Shown here: one piece after another, positions 54,751 to 63,811 of the stretch
Layout of the letters: each line of letters starts with the position of its first letter
How positions within the stretch are numbered: position 1 is the first letter of the stretch
Origin: Pannonibacter indicus
GTDB taxonomy: Bacteria > Pseudomonadota > Alphaproteobacteria > Rhizobiales > Stappiaceae
Direction of reading: 5' to 3'
Length of the DNA: 64,000 bases
NCBI RefSeq assembly: GCF_001418225.1
Contig: NZ_LIPT01000010.1
Span: 62,001 to 126,000, forward strand
Notes under the pieces: generated by a model
The model's input: the letters and a program-made list of their open reading frames with translations, nothing else
Databases searched by the model: none
Told to the model about the DNA's origin: nothing
Position numbers and translations under genes: made by a program

Positions 54751-56592
54751 TCAGGCACCGGCCAGCGCATTCTCGCGGCTGGCGCCGAACTGAAGGCGGG
54801 CGAGGCGGGCATAGAGGCCGCCTTCGGCGACGAGATCCGCATGCCGGCCCATCTCGACGATGCGCCCCTCTTCCATGACGATGATCCGGTCCGCTTTCAA
54901 CACGGTGGCAAGGCGGTGGGCGATGACCAGCGTGGTGCGGCCCTGCATCAGTTGCTCCAGCGCCTTCTGCACCTGCACCTCGCTTTCCGCATCCAGCGCG
55001 CTTGTCGCCTCGTCCAGCAGCAGCACAGGCGCGTCCTTGAGGATGGCACGGGCGATGGCAATGCGCTGGCGCTGACCGCCGGAGAGCGTCACGCCGCGCT
55101 CGCCGATCACCGTGTCATAGCCCTGCGGCATGGCGGAGATGAAGTCATGGGCACGGGCGGCGCGGGCGGCCGCATGGATTTCCTCCAGCGAGGCACCCGG
55201 GCGGCCATAGGCGATGTTTTCCGCCGCCGTCGTGCCAAACACCACTGTGTCCTGCGGCACCAGCGCGATGCGGGAGCGCAGGGCCTGCGGGCTGACATCG
55301 CGCAGGTCAACGCCATCCAGACACACGCGGCCGGCCACCGGGTCATAGAAGCGCATCAACAGGTGGAAGAGCGTGGACTTGCCAGCGCCCGATGGCCCGA
55401 CGATGGCGACCGTTTCGCCCGCCTTCACGTCAAGGCTCACCTCCCGCAGCACAGGCCCGCCGCCGGTGTGGCCATAGGCGAAGCTGACGCCCTCGAAGCT
55501 CACTTCGCCGCGCGCCGGGCTTGGCAGGGGCTTGGGATGGGCGGGCGCCTTGATCACCGGCTCGATGCGCAGGATCTCGCCAAGCCGCTCCGCAGCACCT
55601 GCGGCCTGCGAAATCTCGCCCCAGACCTGGGAGAGCTCACCCAGCGCTCCAGCTGCCAGGATCGAATAAAGCAGGAACTGGCCAAGTTCTCCGCCGGTCA
55701 TCCGGCCCTCGAACACGTCCCCTGCACCAATCCACAAGACCGCCACCACGCTGGAAGCGATGATGAAGATGGCAAAGCCGGTGAGAACCGCCCTTGCGCC
55801 CATGGCGCTGCGCGCTGCGCCAAACGCCTCTTCCACCGCCTTGCGGAACTTGCCTGCCGCAACGCTCTCGCTGGTGAAGGCCTGCAGCGCCCGGATGGCG
55901 CCAAGCATCTCCGAGGCATAGGCGGACGCGCCGGCCAGCGTGTCCTGCGCCCGGCGGGAGCGCTTGCGCACAGAGCGCCCGAAACCGATCAGAGGCAGCA
56001 CGATCACCGGAATGGCAGCCAGAACGATGACGGACAGGCGCGGGCTGGTGAAGACCATCAGCGACACGGCGCCGATGAACATCACCAGATTGCGCATGGC
56101 GATGGAGGCACTGGCACCGAAGGCGGACTTGATCTGGGTGGTGTCCGCCGTCAGCCGCGACAGGATCTCGCCGGAGCGTGCGCTGTCATAGAAGACCGGG
56201 CTGAGCGCCGTCAGATGGGCGAAGACATCCGCCCGCACATCGGCAACGATGCGCTCGCCGATCCACATGACGAGGAAATACCGGCAGGAACTGGCAAGCG
56301 CGAGGGCCGCCGCAACGCCGATCAGCATCAGGAAGTAGGAATTGACCAGCGCCGGATCGCCTGCGGTGAAGCCGTTGTCGATCATCCGCCGCACGGCCAC
56401 GGGCAGAACCAGCGTGACGGAGGCCGCCGCAAACAGCGCTGCCATCGCCCCGGCAACCATCCAGCGGTAACGCAGCACATAGGGGAGAAGCTGCGCCAGC
56501 GGCCGCAGGGAGCGGCGGCGCGTTTCAACCTCGTATTCAGCGCTCTGCATTGCCGTATTTGCGTCTCTTGCGCCGTCAAACCGCCCGCTCAT
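54751..56592 (-). CDS. MsbA-type ABC exporter (fused permease and ATPase)
   Basis: The product of about 613 residues has a six-helix ABC-exporter membrane domain (about 40-340, with FYDSARSGEILSRLTADTTQ) and a C-terminal ATPase with Walker A IVGPSGAGKSTLFHLLMRF, signature VTLSGGQRQRIAIARAI and Walker B VLLLDEATSALD. It works as a dimer in the inner membrane. The substrate may be a lipid or drug; it cannot be decided. The start is uncertain: TTG 56616 and ATG 56592 are both possible. It is divergent from rpmE, an arrangement common in Hyphomicrobiales. Confidence 0.92.
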   Translation of the reverse strand: MSGRFDGARDANTAMQSAEYEVETRRRSLRPLAQLLPYVLRYRWMVAGAMAALFAAASVTLVLPVAVRRMIDNGFTAGDPALVNSYFLMLIGVAAALALASSCRYFLVMWIGERIVADVRADVFAHLTALSPVFYDSARSGEILSRLTADTTQIKSAFGASASIAMRNLVMFIGAVSLMVFTSPRLSVIVLAAIPVIVLPLIGFGRSVRKRSRRAQDTLAGASAYASEMLGAIRALQAFTSESVAAGKFRKAVEEAFGAARSAMGARAVLTGFAIFIIASSVVAVLWIGAGDVFEGRMTGGELGQFLLYSILAAGALGELSQVWGEISQAAGAAERLGEILRIEPVIKAPAHPKPLPSPARGEVSFEGVSFAYGHTGGGPVLREVSLDVKAGETVAIVGPSGAGKSTLFHLLMRFYDPVAGRVCLDGVDLRDVSPQALRSRIALVPQDTVVFGTTAAENIAYGRPGASLEEIHAAARAARAHDFISAMPQGYDTVIGERGVTLSGGQRQRIAIARAILKDAPVLLLDEATSALDAESEVQVQKALEQLMQGRTTLVIAHRLATVLKADRIIVMEEGRIVEMGRHADLVAEGGLYARLARLQFGASRENALAGA

Positions 56593-56840
56593 TTGCCTGC
56601 CCGTCAGCTCTGTCAACCTGTCCTGCCATCACTTGGCCCATGGCAGCGGCAATTCCAAGCGGAAAAAGGCGCCTGCAAGCGTTTGCCTGCCCTTGTCTTG
56701 CCAGCCGTCTTGAGATATAGCAGCGCCTCATGTTTCAAGGGTCATGCGTGCGAAAGACGTTCGCTGGCTCAAATTTCAGGACTTGCATCTCGCCGGAACG
56801 CCCTCACGGGTGTGTGGGCAGGTGCTGGAAAGGACCGGCG

Positions 56841-57065
56841 ATGAAAGCGAACATCCATCCCGATTACCACGCCATCAAGGTCGTGATGACCGATGGCACG
56901 GAATACATGACCCGTTCGACCTACGGCAAGGAAGGCGACACCCTGTCGCTGGACATCGATCCGAGCTCCCACCCGGCCTGGACCGGTGGCGACCGTCAGA
57001 TCATGGACCGTGGCGGCCGCGTCTCGCGCTTCAAGAACAAGTTCGCAGGCTTCCTGGGCTCCTGA
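56841..57065 (+). CDS. rpmE: 50S ribosomal protein L31, zinc-free type
   Basis: The 74-residue protein begins [20 protein letters not shown] and ends [16 protein letters not shown], the standard L31 frame. The four cysteines that bind zinc in the C+ form are absent, so it is the C-minus type, normal for alphaproteobacteria. AAGGA stands six bases before ATG 56841; the longer frame to 56730 is not homologous. A strong terminator follows. Confidence 0.95.
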   Translation: MKANIHPDYHAIKVVMTDGTEYMTRSTYGKEGDTLSLDIDPSSHPAWTGGDRQIMDRGGRVSRFKNKFAGFLGS

Positions 57066-57094
57066 GCCCCGGCACCGCAGATCTTGCAAGCATC

Positions 57095-57130
57095 AAAAAA
57101 CCCCCGGACCTGAATGGCCGGGGGTTTTTC
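57095..57130. terminator. bidirectional terminator after rpmE
   Basis: AAAACCCCCGG and CCGGGGGTTTTT enclose ACCTGAATGG. Runs of A and T on both sides let it serve rpmE and the convergent DUF465 gene. Confidence 0.88.
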
Positions 57131-57265
57131 GTGTTTTCTGATTTTCGTGTAGTCTGCGGGCTCCGCTTCAGCCGGTTGGCGCTTCGGCCCCGCTTGGCAG
57201 CTGGCGGAAGCCCCGCCAGCTTATGCTTCCTGTCATGTCACAGTTGCTTCAGGTCAGGCCAGACC

Positions 57266-57445
57266 TCAGTGCATCGTGGCTTTCGACTGGATTTTAAAGA
57301 TCTCTTCCTTGAGCTTGAGCTTCTTGCGCTTCATCTCGGCCAGTTCGAGCGTGTCGACGCTCGGGTGCCGCAGGGCCGTTTCGATCTCTTCGTCGAGGGC
57401 TGCGTGGCGGCGCTCCAGTTCTGCAAGATGCGACTGCATTGACAT
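57266..57445 (-). CDS. small DUF465 (YdcH-like) protein
   Basis: The 59-residue product is a helical hairpin of the DUF465 family (MSMQSHLAELERRHAALDEE, LAEMKRKKLKLKEEIFKIQ). The pattern of a basic KRKKLKLK centre is typical. The function of these proteins is unknown. ATG 57445 has AAGGAG nine bases upstream. A second family member lies on the opposite strand 377 bases away, ahead of purE. Confidence 0.87.
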   Translation of the reverse strand: MSMQSHLAELERRHAALDEEIETALRHPSVDTLELAEMKRKKLKLKEEIFKIQSKATMH

Positions 57446-57822
57446 GGATAGTGCTCCTTGTCCTGTTGGCTCAGACAGACAGATGTTGCCACACATTTTG
57501 CCGGCTTGTCGAATGCATTTCATGGGACCCGCCCTGCATCTGGCGCATAGTGCGGCGCAAAATAAAAACTACACTTACGTAAGAATTAAAACTGCACGAA
57601 CAATAGAGGCATTCTATTCTGCCGCAACGCACCATGAAACCGGAATTTATCCACGTCCACAATGTGTTGGGGGAAGCCCTCGCAAATTTGGCTCGCAGAA
57701 ACGCTGGCAGCGGTGTACGGTTTCTCCGCCGCGATTGGAGTTGCAAGGCGCGACGGGCCGGGGAGCACTTGTGCCAGGATCAGAGCACTTGAGCCCGGCG
57801 TGTATTGTGTCTGGGGAGAGCG
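57446..57822. other. AT-rich divergent promoter region between two DUF465 genes
   Basis: I see no gene in these 377 bases. The middle (57560-57610) is notably AT-rich and includes the palindrome CTTACGTAAG (57574-57583). Promoters for both DUF465 genes are likely here. Confidence 0.45.
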
Positions 57823-58029
57823 ATGCCGGAAGCTAATGAACAGGCCGTGCGAGTTGAGCTGGCGCAGCTGCGCCAGGAGCACCGTGACCTTGATACCGCC
57901 ATTCAGGCCCTTGCCGGCACCGGCAGCGCAGATGCCCTGCAGCTGCAGCGCCTGAAAAAGAAGAAACTGATGATCCGTGACCGGATCGCCATTCTGGAAG
58001 ACCAGCTTTTCCCGGATATCATTGCCTGA
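57823..58029 (+). CDS. small DUF465 (YdcH-like) protein, second copy
   Basis: The 68-residue product has the same helical-hairpin plan as its neighbour (VRVELAQLRQEHRDLDTAIQ, LQLQRLKKKKLMIRDRIAIL). ATG 57823 follows GGGGAGAG. It stands just upstream of purE on the same strand, separated by 129 bases that contain a fragment of the interspersed repeat. The function is unknown; the basic LKKKKL centre suggests contact with nucleic acid or a partner protein, which is only inference. Confidence 0.87.
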   Translation: MPEANEQAVRVELAQLRQEHRDLDTAIQALAGTGSADALQLQRLKKKKLMIRDRIAILEDQLFPDIIA

Positions 58030-58103
58030 TCCTCAGCCGCTGAAAATGCCGGATTGCAGGCCCTTGCGGCCTTGCGCCACGCCTTGCCGTGCCTATAATC
58101 CGC

Positions 58104-58133
58104 GCCTTCTCAAGGCTTGATGCGCCAGCATCT
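58104..58133 (-). repeat. interspersed intergenic repeat, partial copy F
   Basis: On the minus strand GATGCTGGCGCATCAAGCCT followed by TGAGAAGG matches the left half of the reference copy at 31811. It lies 25 bases before the purE start, so it is in the leader of that gene. Confidence 0.5.
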
Positions 58134-58158
58134 CACAGACTTGGCATAAGGAGACAGC

Positions 58159-58656
58159 ATGGCAAAAGGGGCCGCACCGGTCGCAATCATCATGGGCAGC
58201 CAGTCCGACTGGCCGACCATGAAACACGCCGCAGATACGCTTGACCGTCTGGGGGTCGCCTATGAGGCCCGCATCGTCTCCGCCCACCGCACACCCGAGC
58301 GCATGTTCGACTTCGCCAAGGCCGCACGCGGAAACGGGGTCAAGGTGATCATCGCAGGCGCCGGCGGGGCTGCCCATCTGCCCGGCATGACCGCCGCACT
58401 TACGCCGCTGCCGGTGTTCGGCGTGCCGATCGAATCGCGCACCCTGAAAGGCGAGGACAGCCTCCTGTCCATCGTGCAGATGCCGGCCGGCATTCCCGTC
58501 GGCACGCTGGCCATCGGCCGCGCCGGTGCCGTCAACGCCGCCCTGCTCGCCGCTTCCGTCCTTGCCCTCACCGATGACGGGCTCGCCGGCCGGCTCGACG
58601 GCTACCGCGCCGAGCAGACGGCTTCCGTTGCCGATTTCCCGAGAGACGAGGCCTGA
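58159..58656 (+). CDS. purE: N5-carboxyaminoimidazole ribonucleotide mutase
   Basis: PurE (class I) converts N5-CAIR to CAIR in purine synthesis. The 165-residue product has the substrate loop [20 protein letters not shown] and [15 protein letters not shown] with the catalytic His. It also has [20 protein letters not shown] and [31 protein letters not shown] precedes ATG 58159. purK follows after six bases, so both enzymes of the bacterial route are co-expressed. Confidence 0.97.
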   Translation: MAKGAAPVAIIMGSQSDWPTMKHAADTLDRLGVAYEARIVSAHRTPERMFDFAKAARGNGVKVIIAGAGGAAHLPGMTAALTPLPVFGVPIESRTLKGEDSLLSIVQMPAGIPVGTLAIGRAGAVNAALLAASVLALTDDGLAGRLDGYRAEQTASVADFPRDEA

Positions 58657-58662
58657 CCCCGG

Positions 58663-59772
58663 ATGAGCCAGTTTCCTGATGATGGCCGTATCCTCAAGCC
58701 CGGCAGCACCATCGGCATTCTCGGTGGCGGCCAGCTGGGCCGCATGCTGGCGCTTGCCGGTGCCAGCCTTGGCCTGAAGAGCCATATCTATTGCCCGGAA
58801 GCCGGAAGCCCCGCCTTCGAGGTCGCGGCCACGCACACACAGGCGGCCTATGAGGACCTTGCCGCGCTGGAGGCCTTTGCCCGCAGTGTCGATGTGGTGA
58901 CCTACGAGTTCGAGAATGTGCCCGGCCCGGCGGCGGCGCATCTTGCTTCCTTCGTGCCCGTCCGCCCCGGCCCGCGAGCCCTTGCCGTGTCGCAGGACCG
59001 GCTGAGCGAGAAGGACTTTCTCTCCGGCGCAGGTATTGCCCTCGCCGGCTATGCCGCCATTGACAGCCTTGCGGATCTGAACGCTGCGCTCGACCGCTTC
59101 GGCGGCCAGGGCGTCCTGAAGACCCGCCGCTTCGGCTATGACGGCAAGGGCCAGGCGATGATCCGCGACCGCGCCACCGCAGCCGATGCGCTGGCGAAAC
59201 TTGGCGGCAAGGATCTGGTGCTGGAACAGCTCATCCCCTTCACACGTGAAGTCTCTGTCGTGGCCGCACGCGGCATCAATGGCGACATCGCCTGCTACGA
59301 CATCACCGAGAACCACCACGAGCACCACATCCTCAAGACCTCCACCGTTCCGGCCGGCGTCACACCGGTCACGGCGGACAAGGCGCGGGAGATCGCCCGG
59401 CGCGTGGTCGGCAGTCTCGGCTACGTAGGTGTAACGGGTGTGGAGATGTTCGTCACCGGCTCCGGTGCGGACGAGGACCTGCTGGTCAATGAGATTGCCC
59501 CGCGCGTGCACAACTCCGGACACTGGACGCAGGACGCCTGCCTCGTTTCCCAGTTCGAGCAGCACATGCGCGCCGTTGCAGGCTGGCCGCTGGGCAATCC
59601 GGCGCGGCACAGCGATGTGGTGATGGAAAACCTGATCGGCGCCGATGCCGAAGGCTGGGCCGCTGTGCTCGCCGAGCCAGGCGCAAGGCTGCATCTCTAT
59701 GGCAAGGCCGAAATCCGGCAGGGGCGCAAGATGGGCCACGTCAACCGCATCCGCCCGAAGGCAGGTGGCTGA
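58663..59772 (+). CDS. purK: N5-carboxyaminoimidazole ribonucleotide synthase
   Basis: PurK uses ATP and bicarbonate to make N5-CAIR from AIR. The 369-residue product is an ATP-grasp enzyme: GSTIGILGGGQLGRMLALAGA at the start, YEFENVP, LKTRRFGYDGKGQAMI, LEQLIPFTREVSVVAARG and NEIAPRVHNSGHWTQDAC. It is in one operon with purE and ends before a strong terminator. Confidence 0.97.
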   Translation: MSQFPDDGRILKPGSTIGILGGGQLGRMLALAGASLGLKSHIYCPEAGSPAFEVAATHTQAAYEDLAALEAFARSVDVVTYEFENVPGPAAAHLASFVPVRPGPRALAVSQDRLSEKDFLSGAGIALAGYAAIDSLADLNAALDRFGGQGVLKTRRFGYDGKGQAMIRDRATAADALAKLGGKDLVLEQLIPFTREVSVVAARGINGDIACYDITENHHEHHILKTSTVPAGVTPVTADKAREIARRVVGSLGYVGVTGVEMFVTGSGADEDLLVNEIAPRVHNSGHWTQDACLVSQFEQHMRAVAGWPLGNPARHSDVVMENLIGADAEGWAAVLAEPGARLHLYGKAEIRQGRKMGHVNRIRPKAGG

Positions 59773-59794
59773 CATCCTGCTGGAGGCATGAATC

Positions 59795-59829
59795 AAAAGG
59801 CCCGGTGGAAGCGCCGCCGGGCCTTTTTT
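59795..59829 (+). terminator. rho-independent terminator of purEK
   Basis: AAAGGCCCGGTGG/CCGCCGGGCCTTTT form the stem, followed by TTTT. It starts 23 bases after the purK stop. Confidence 0.9.
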
Positions 59830-59853
59830 CCAATTCGTAGCACCAAGGCCTGC

Positions 59854-59904
59854 GCTGCTGACGCATCACGCCTTGAAAAGGCTCACACGCCAAGCGGGCT
59901 TGAA
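59854..59904 (+). repeat. interspersed intergenic repeat, copy D
   Basis: GCTGCTGACGCATCACGCCT, then TGAAAAGGCTCACACGCC and AAGCGGGCTTGAA, match the reference copy at 31811 with about ten differences. It ends at the stop codon of the MATE gene. Confidence 0.6.
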
Positions 59905-61305
59905 TCAGCTTCTGGACACCAGCCCCAGCCGCTCGCGCTGGGAGAAGCGCCAGATGGCGAGAACAGCGGTGAAGGCAAGGCCAACGGCAAGGCCCCACCA
60001 GATGCCCACACCGCCCAGCCCGATAACAAAGGCAAGCACGTAAGCCGTGGTCATGCCGACGGCGATGTAACCGGCAAGCGCCAGCAAGAAGGGCACCATC
60101 GTGTCCCCCAGTCCGCGCAGGATGCTGCCTGCCGCCACCTGCGCCCCATCGGCCAGCTGGAAGATGGCAGCCACACCGAGGAACACCGCAGCCAGCACCA
60201 GAACCGGCGGCGTATCCGGATGGCCGCTGTCGAGGAACAGGCCGACCAGAAACTCCGGAATGGTCCAGAAGGTGATGGCAGCGCAGCCCATGGAGACGAG
60301 CGCAAGGCCGAGCGTGACCCAGCCGGCCCGGGCAACCGCGGACCGGTCCCGCTGACCGGCGGCGATGCCGATGCGGCTCATACCCGCCTGACTGATGCCC
60401 AGCGGGATCATGAATGTGATGGCTGCCAGTTGCAGGGCGATGCCATGGGCTGCAAGGGAAACCGTTCCCAGCCATCCCATCATCAGTGTCGATCCGGAGA
60501 ACAGGAGGCCTTCGGCCACGATGGTCGCGCCAATGGGTGTGCCGACCTTGATGATCGTGAAGAAATCCGGCCAGTCCGGCCGCCAGATCCGGCCGAAAAT
60601 GGCAAAGCGGCGCAGACGGCGGTGCCGCGCGACATAAACCGCCAGCAGCAGGAAGCCGAAGCTGGACGTCAGGACCGAGGCAATGGCCGCCCCCGCCAGC
60701 TCCAGCCTTGGGAAGCCGAAATTGCCGAAAATCAGCAGATAGTTGAGACCACCGTTGAGGAAGGCGGAAAGCACCGTCACCCAGAGCACCATCTGCGTCA
60801 GGCCGGTGACCGTCAGGAAGGAGCGCAGCGCCATGACCGCAAGCGCCGGGAACAGCGACCACTGCATCACCCGGACATAAGCCCCGGCGGCCGCAGAAAT
60901 CTGCGGTTCCTGCCCCAGGATCAGGAGGATATCCTCGCTGAACCACAGGAGCAGCCACACCGGCCCGCAGTAGCAGGCCACAATCCACAGCCCCATGCGC
61001 ACGGAGCGGCGCATGGCGCGGGCATCCTTGCGCCCGCGCGCGGCCGCTGCCAGCGGCACGATGGCCTGGCAGACGCCCATGCCGAACATCCAGAACAGGA
61101 TGTAGACATTCTGCGCCAGAACCACGGCGCCCAGCTCCACAGCACCCAGCCAGCCCACCATGATCACGTCGGTGGTGTTGATAGCCATCTGCGCCAGCTG
61201 GGCACCGGCCAGTGGCAGGCCCAGCACCAGCGTCGGGCGGATATCACTGAGCCAGAGGCTCTTCGCCGGAAGAGCGGGAGGGGCATTCGGGGGTGAGGTC
61301 TGCAT
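59905..61305 (-). CDS. MATE family multidrug/toxin exporter
   Basis: The 466-residue inner-membrane protein has about twelve hydrophobic segments in two halves. It shows the NorM-type pattern (GLPLAGAQLAQMAINTTDVI, MVGWLGAVELGAVVLAQNVY, GTPIGATIVAEGLLFSGSTL, GDTMVPFLLALAGYIAVG). MATE exporters use sodium or proton gradients to expel cationic compounds. The substrate is unknown. It lies alone on the minus strand, convergent to purEK and divergent from rpsU. Confidence 0.92.
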   Translation of the reverse strand: MQTSPPNAPPALPAKSLWLSDIRPTLVLGLPLAGAQLAQMAINTTDVIMVGWLGAVELGAVVLAQNVYILFWMFGMGVCQAIVPLAAAARGRKDARAMRRSVRMGLWIVACYCGPVWLLLWFSEDILLILGQEPQISAAAGAYVRVMQWSLFPALAVMALRSFLTVTGLTQMVLWVTVLSAFLNGGLNYLLIFGNFGFPRLELAGAAIASVLTSSFGFLLLAVYVARHRRLRRFAIFGRIWRPDWPDFFTIIKVGTPIGATIVAEGLLFSGSTLMMGWLGTVSLAAHGIALQLAAITFMIPLGISQAGMSRIGIAAGQRDRSAVARAGWVTLGLALVSMGCAAITFWTIPEFLVGLFLDSGHPDTPPVLVLAAVFLGVAAIFQLADGAQVAAGSILRGLGDTMVPFLLALAGYIAVGMTTAYVLAFVIGLGGVGIWWGLAVGLAFTAVLAIWRFSQRERLGLVSRS

Positions 61306-61700
61306 GACAGGCTCCGGAAAGCGCGGCAGGCACGTCTCCCGTCAGATCAATGGCATGCGGGGGCGGTGCAATGAAGGAACTTCCCACCGGCATGGAGGGC
61401 ATGCCTGTTTGATGGGCAGAAAGAGGTAGACCCTTTGGCAGCCCCTGTCCACCCGCAATACTGGCACACCCGCCGCACAACCAGTTCTGCTGCCTCGGGA
61501 CCAGGCTGGCGCTTTCGCAGGCGCAGAGCGCAAGCAGAGTGGACATTGCGGCCAAATTCTGATAACACGCGCGCCAGTGAGCGGTGGTGGCTGCGAGGGC
61601 GGGCCTTTCAGGTCCGGGCGCGCCACAGGCCTTGCTTTCTAAACATCATGTCTACAGCACTCCTGCCTCTGGCGGGATGTGGAACGATAGGGTCAGACGC
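61306..61700. other. divergent spacer between the MATE gene and rpsU
   Basis: These 395 bases show open frames on both strands, as usual at this GC content, but none with a ribosome site or a recognisable family. I see no clear repeat or hairpin. The rpsU promoter is probably in the AT-richer stretch around 61630-61665. Confidence 0.4.
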
Positions 61701-61925
61701 GTGCAGGTTCTGGTTCGCGACAATAATGTTGATCAGGCGCTTCGTGCGCTGAAGAAAAAGTTGCAGCGTGAAGGCGTATTCCGCGAAATGAAGCTTCGCG
61801 GCCATTACGAGAAGCCTTCCGTAAAGAAGGCGCGCGAGAAGGCCGAGGCCGTGCGCCGCGCCCGTAAGCTTGCGCGCAAGCGTGCCCAGCGCGAGGGCCT
61901 TGTGCCCGGCCGCGCCACGCACTGA
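61701..61925 (+). CDS. rpsU: 30S ribosomal protein S21
   Basis: The 74-residue product has the S21 sequence of alphaproteobacteria: [40 protein letters not shown] and a basic arginine/lysine tail. I place the start at GTG 61701 because S21 proteins begin at this residue (MQVLVRDNN); the frame is open to 61584. The ribosome site is weak (AGGGT about 10 bases upstream). A good terminator follows. Confidence 0.94.
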   Translation: MQVLVRDNNVDQALRALKKKLQREGVFREMKLRGHYEKPSVKKAREKAEAVRRARKLARKRAQREGLVPGRATH

Positions 61926-61987
61926 GAGCTGGCGCAACACCAGCCAGGCGTGCTGCGCCTTTCCAGGGCACAGCTCCAACATTTTGG

Positions 61988-62020
61988 AAAAGACCGGCTG
62001 GATTTCCGGCCGGTCTTTTT
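61988..62020 (+). terminator. rho-independent terminator of rpsU
   Basis: AAAGACCGGC and GCCGGTCTTT enclose TGGATTTCCG, with five T at the end. It lies 62 bases past the stop. Confidence 0.85.
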
Positions 62021-62134
62021 ATGTTGCCTGCAAGCCTTGAGACCGCTACGGCAAACGGGCGGCACGGCTGGCATTGTCAAAGCGTGTTTAAGACGGCAGG
62101 GTGAAGCCTCCATGAGGCCTCTGTATCAGGACGG

Positions 62135-63013
62135 ATGATTTGGATGGGCGTTTTTGCAGGCATTCTTCCCCGGACCAGTATCAAGCTGGCAGCGCGGCTG
62201 ACAGGTGCTGCGGCACTCTGCCTCGTGCTGGCGGCCTGCCAGACCTCGGACATCTACAGCAATGTGCCCATTGACCGGGCGGCAGGGTCCAGCGCCAACA
62301 TCGATTCACTGACCGCCGTGATCCAGTCCAACCCGCGGGACGCCAGCGCCTATAACATGCGCGGCATCGCCTATGGCCAGGCTGGCCGCCTCGACAAGGC
62401 GATGGAAGATTTCAACACCGCGCTGAAGCTGGACCCCAACTCCTATCAGGCCTTCGCCAACCGTGCGCTTGTCGAGCGCCGCCGGGGCAACATGCCCAAT
62501 GCCATCGCCGATTATGACCGGGCGCTGCGCATCAACCCGGCCTATGACACCGCACTTATCGGCCGCGGCAACACCTACCGTCTGATGGGCCGCTACAATG
62601 AGGCCCTGCGCGACTTTGACGAGGCGATCCGCCGCAACTCCTATGACGCCCGGGCCTTCCACAACCGTGGCCTGATCTATCAGGCACAGGGCCAGCACAC
62701 CTTCGCCATCGAGGACTTCTCGACCGCCATTGTGCTGAACCCCAAGGCGGAAGAGCCCTATACCGCGCGCGGCATTTCCTATCTGAAGATCAACGATCCG
62801 GCGGCGGCCCTGTCGGATCTCTCCGATGCGGTCAACCTCGACAAGAACTCCGCCATGGCCTGGGCCGGGCGCGGGGTGGCGCTGGAAATGCAGGGCAAAT
62901 ATACCGACGCGGTGCGCAGCTACAACCGTGCCCTCAGCCTCGACAGCACCAACGATCTTGCCCGTGAAGGCCTGGGCCGCGCCCAGCGCGCCCAGCAGCA
63001 GGCTTCCCGCTAA
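62135..63013 (+). CDS. TPR-repeat lipoprotein
   Basis: The 292-residue precursor has a hydrophobic signal ending in a lipobox LCLVLAAC, so it is probably anchored in a membrane by the acylated Cys near residue 35. The rest is six or more TPR units (SAYNMRGIAYGQAGRLDKAM, YDTALIGRGNTYRLMGRYNE, ARAFHNRGLIYQAQGQHTFA, MAWAGRGVALEMQGKYTDAV). It resembles NlpI-like envelope scaffolds, but no specific partner can be named. ATG 62135 is used, with AGGACGG directly ahead; ATG 62144 is an alternative. Confidence 0.87.
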   Translation: MIWMGVFAGILPRTSIKLAARLTGAAALCLVLAACQTSDIYSNVPIDRAAGSSANIDSLTAVIQSNPRDASAYNMRGIAYGQAGRLDKAMEDFNTALKLDPNSYQAFANRALVERRRGNMPNAIADYDRALRINPAYDTALIGRGNTYRLMGRYNEALRDFDEAIRRNSYDARAFHNRGLIYQAQGQHTFAIEDFSTAIVLNPKAEEPYTARGISYLKINDPAAALSDLSDAVNLDKNSAMAWAGRGVALEMQGKYTDAVRSYNRALSLDSTNDLAREGLGRAQRAQQQASR

Positions 63014-63022
63014 CCCTGGCTC

Positions 63023-63691
63023 TCAGAACGGCGCAGGCGCCTCGAACCGCATGCGTTCGCCCGTCACCGGATGGGTGAACTCCAGCATCTGCGCATGCAG
63101 CGCCAGACGCGGGGACGCCTTGCGGGCTTCCTCGTGCGCATAAAGGCTGTCGCCGATGATGGGATGACCGAGGCTGAGCATATGCACCCGCAGCTGATGC
63201 GAGCGGCCTGTGATGGGCGTCAGCAGCATGCGGGTAAAATCACCCTCTATGCCGCCATTACGCCACTGGGTCACCGAAGGACGGCCCTCCTCGAAACAGA
63301 TCTTCTGCTTCGGCCGGTTCGGCCAGTCGACGATGAGCGGCAGGTTCACTTCCCCCGCCTCCCCTTCGACATGGCCATAGACCAGCGCCACATAGGCCTT
63401 GTCCGTCTCGCGCCGCTCGAACTGCATGGAAAGCTGCCGGTGCGATTCCGCGTTCAGGCCCATGACCATGATGCCGGAGGTGTCGAGATCGAGCCGGTGG
63501 ACGATCCGCGCCCCGCGCACCATTCGCGACACGCGGGTGGCGAGGCTGTCATCGCGCCCCTCGCCCTTGCCAGTCACGCTGAGAAGCCCGTGCGGTTTGA
63601 CCACGACAAGCACGTCCCGGTCCTGAAACAGGATCTGCAGGGGGCCTTGCGGCGGCGTGTAATCAAAGGGAAGCGGCTGGCTCTGGTCCAT
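63023..63691 (-). CDS. rluA: RluA-type pseudouridine synthase
   Basis: The enzyme isomerises uridine to pseudouridine in RNA; E. coli RluA acts on 23S rRNA U746 and tRNA U32. The 222-residue product has the catalytic Asp in IVHRLDLDTSGIMVMGL, the substrate stretch LPLIVDWPNRPKQKICFEEG and GRSHQLRVHMLSLGHPIIGD. It has no S4 domain, like RluA and unlike RluB-F. Length and sequence are close to E. coli RluA. The start is ATG 63691; upstream Met codons at 63715 and 63721 are possible but would add residues not seen in RluA. Confidence 0.9.
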   Translation of the reverse strand: MDQSQPLPFDYTPPQGPLQILFQDRDVLVVVKPHGLLSVTGKGEGRDDSLATRVSRMVRGARIVHRLDLDTSGIMVMGLNAESHRQLSMQFERRETDKAYVALVYGHVEGEAGEVNLPLIVDWPNRPKQKICFEEGRPSVTQWRNGGIEGDFTRMLLTPITGRSHQLRVHMLSLGHPIIGDSLYAHEEARKASPRLALHAQMLEFTHPVTGERMRFEAPAPF

Positions 63692-63811
63692 GCCAGAGCG
63701 TATGGCGCGGCGCATGCGCATTTGCAAGAAAAAGCCGCGGATAGCACCACCCGGACATGACAAAGCTCGCAGCACCGGCTGCGGGCCCCGCCATATCCCC
63801 AAAGAGCTGGT

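Noticed and set aside
54841-56844. 667-residue plus-strand open frame opposite the ABC exporter
   Set aside because: An antisense shadow; it runs through both coding and non-coding DNA and matches no family.
61347-61568. 73-residue minus-strand frame with VCQYCGW and a further Cys, looking like half a zinc ribbon
   Set aside because: No ribosome site, overlapping open frames in other phases are just as long, and the cysteine spacing does not complete a known ribbon.
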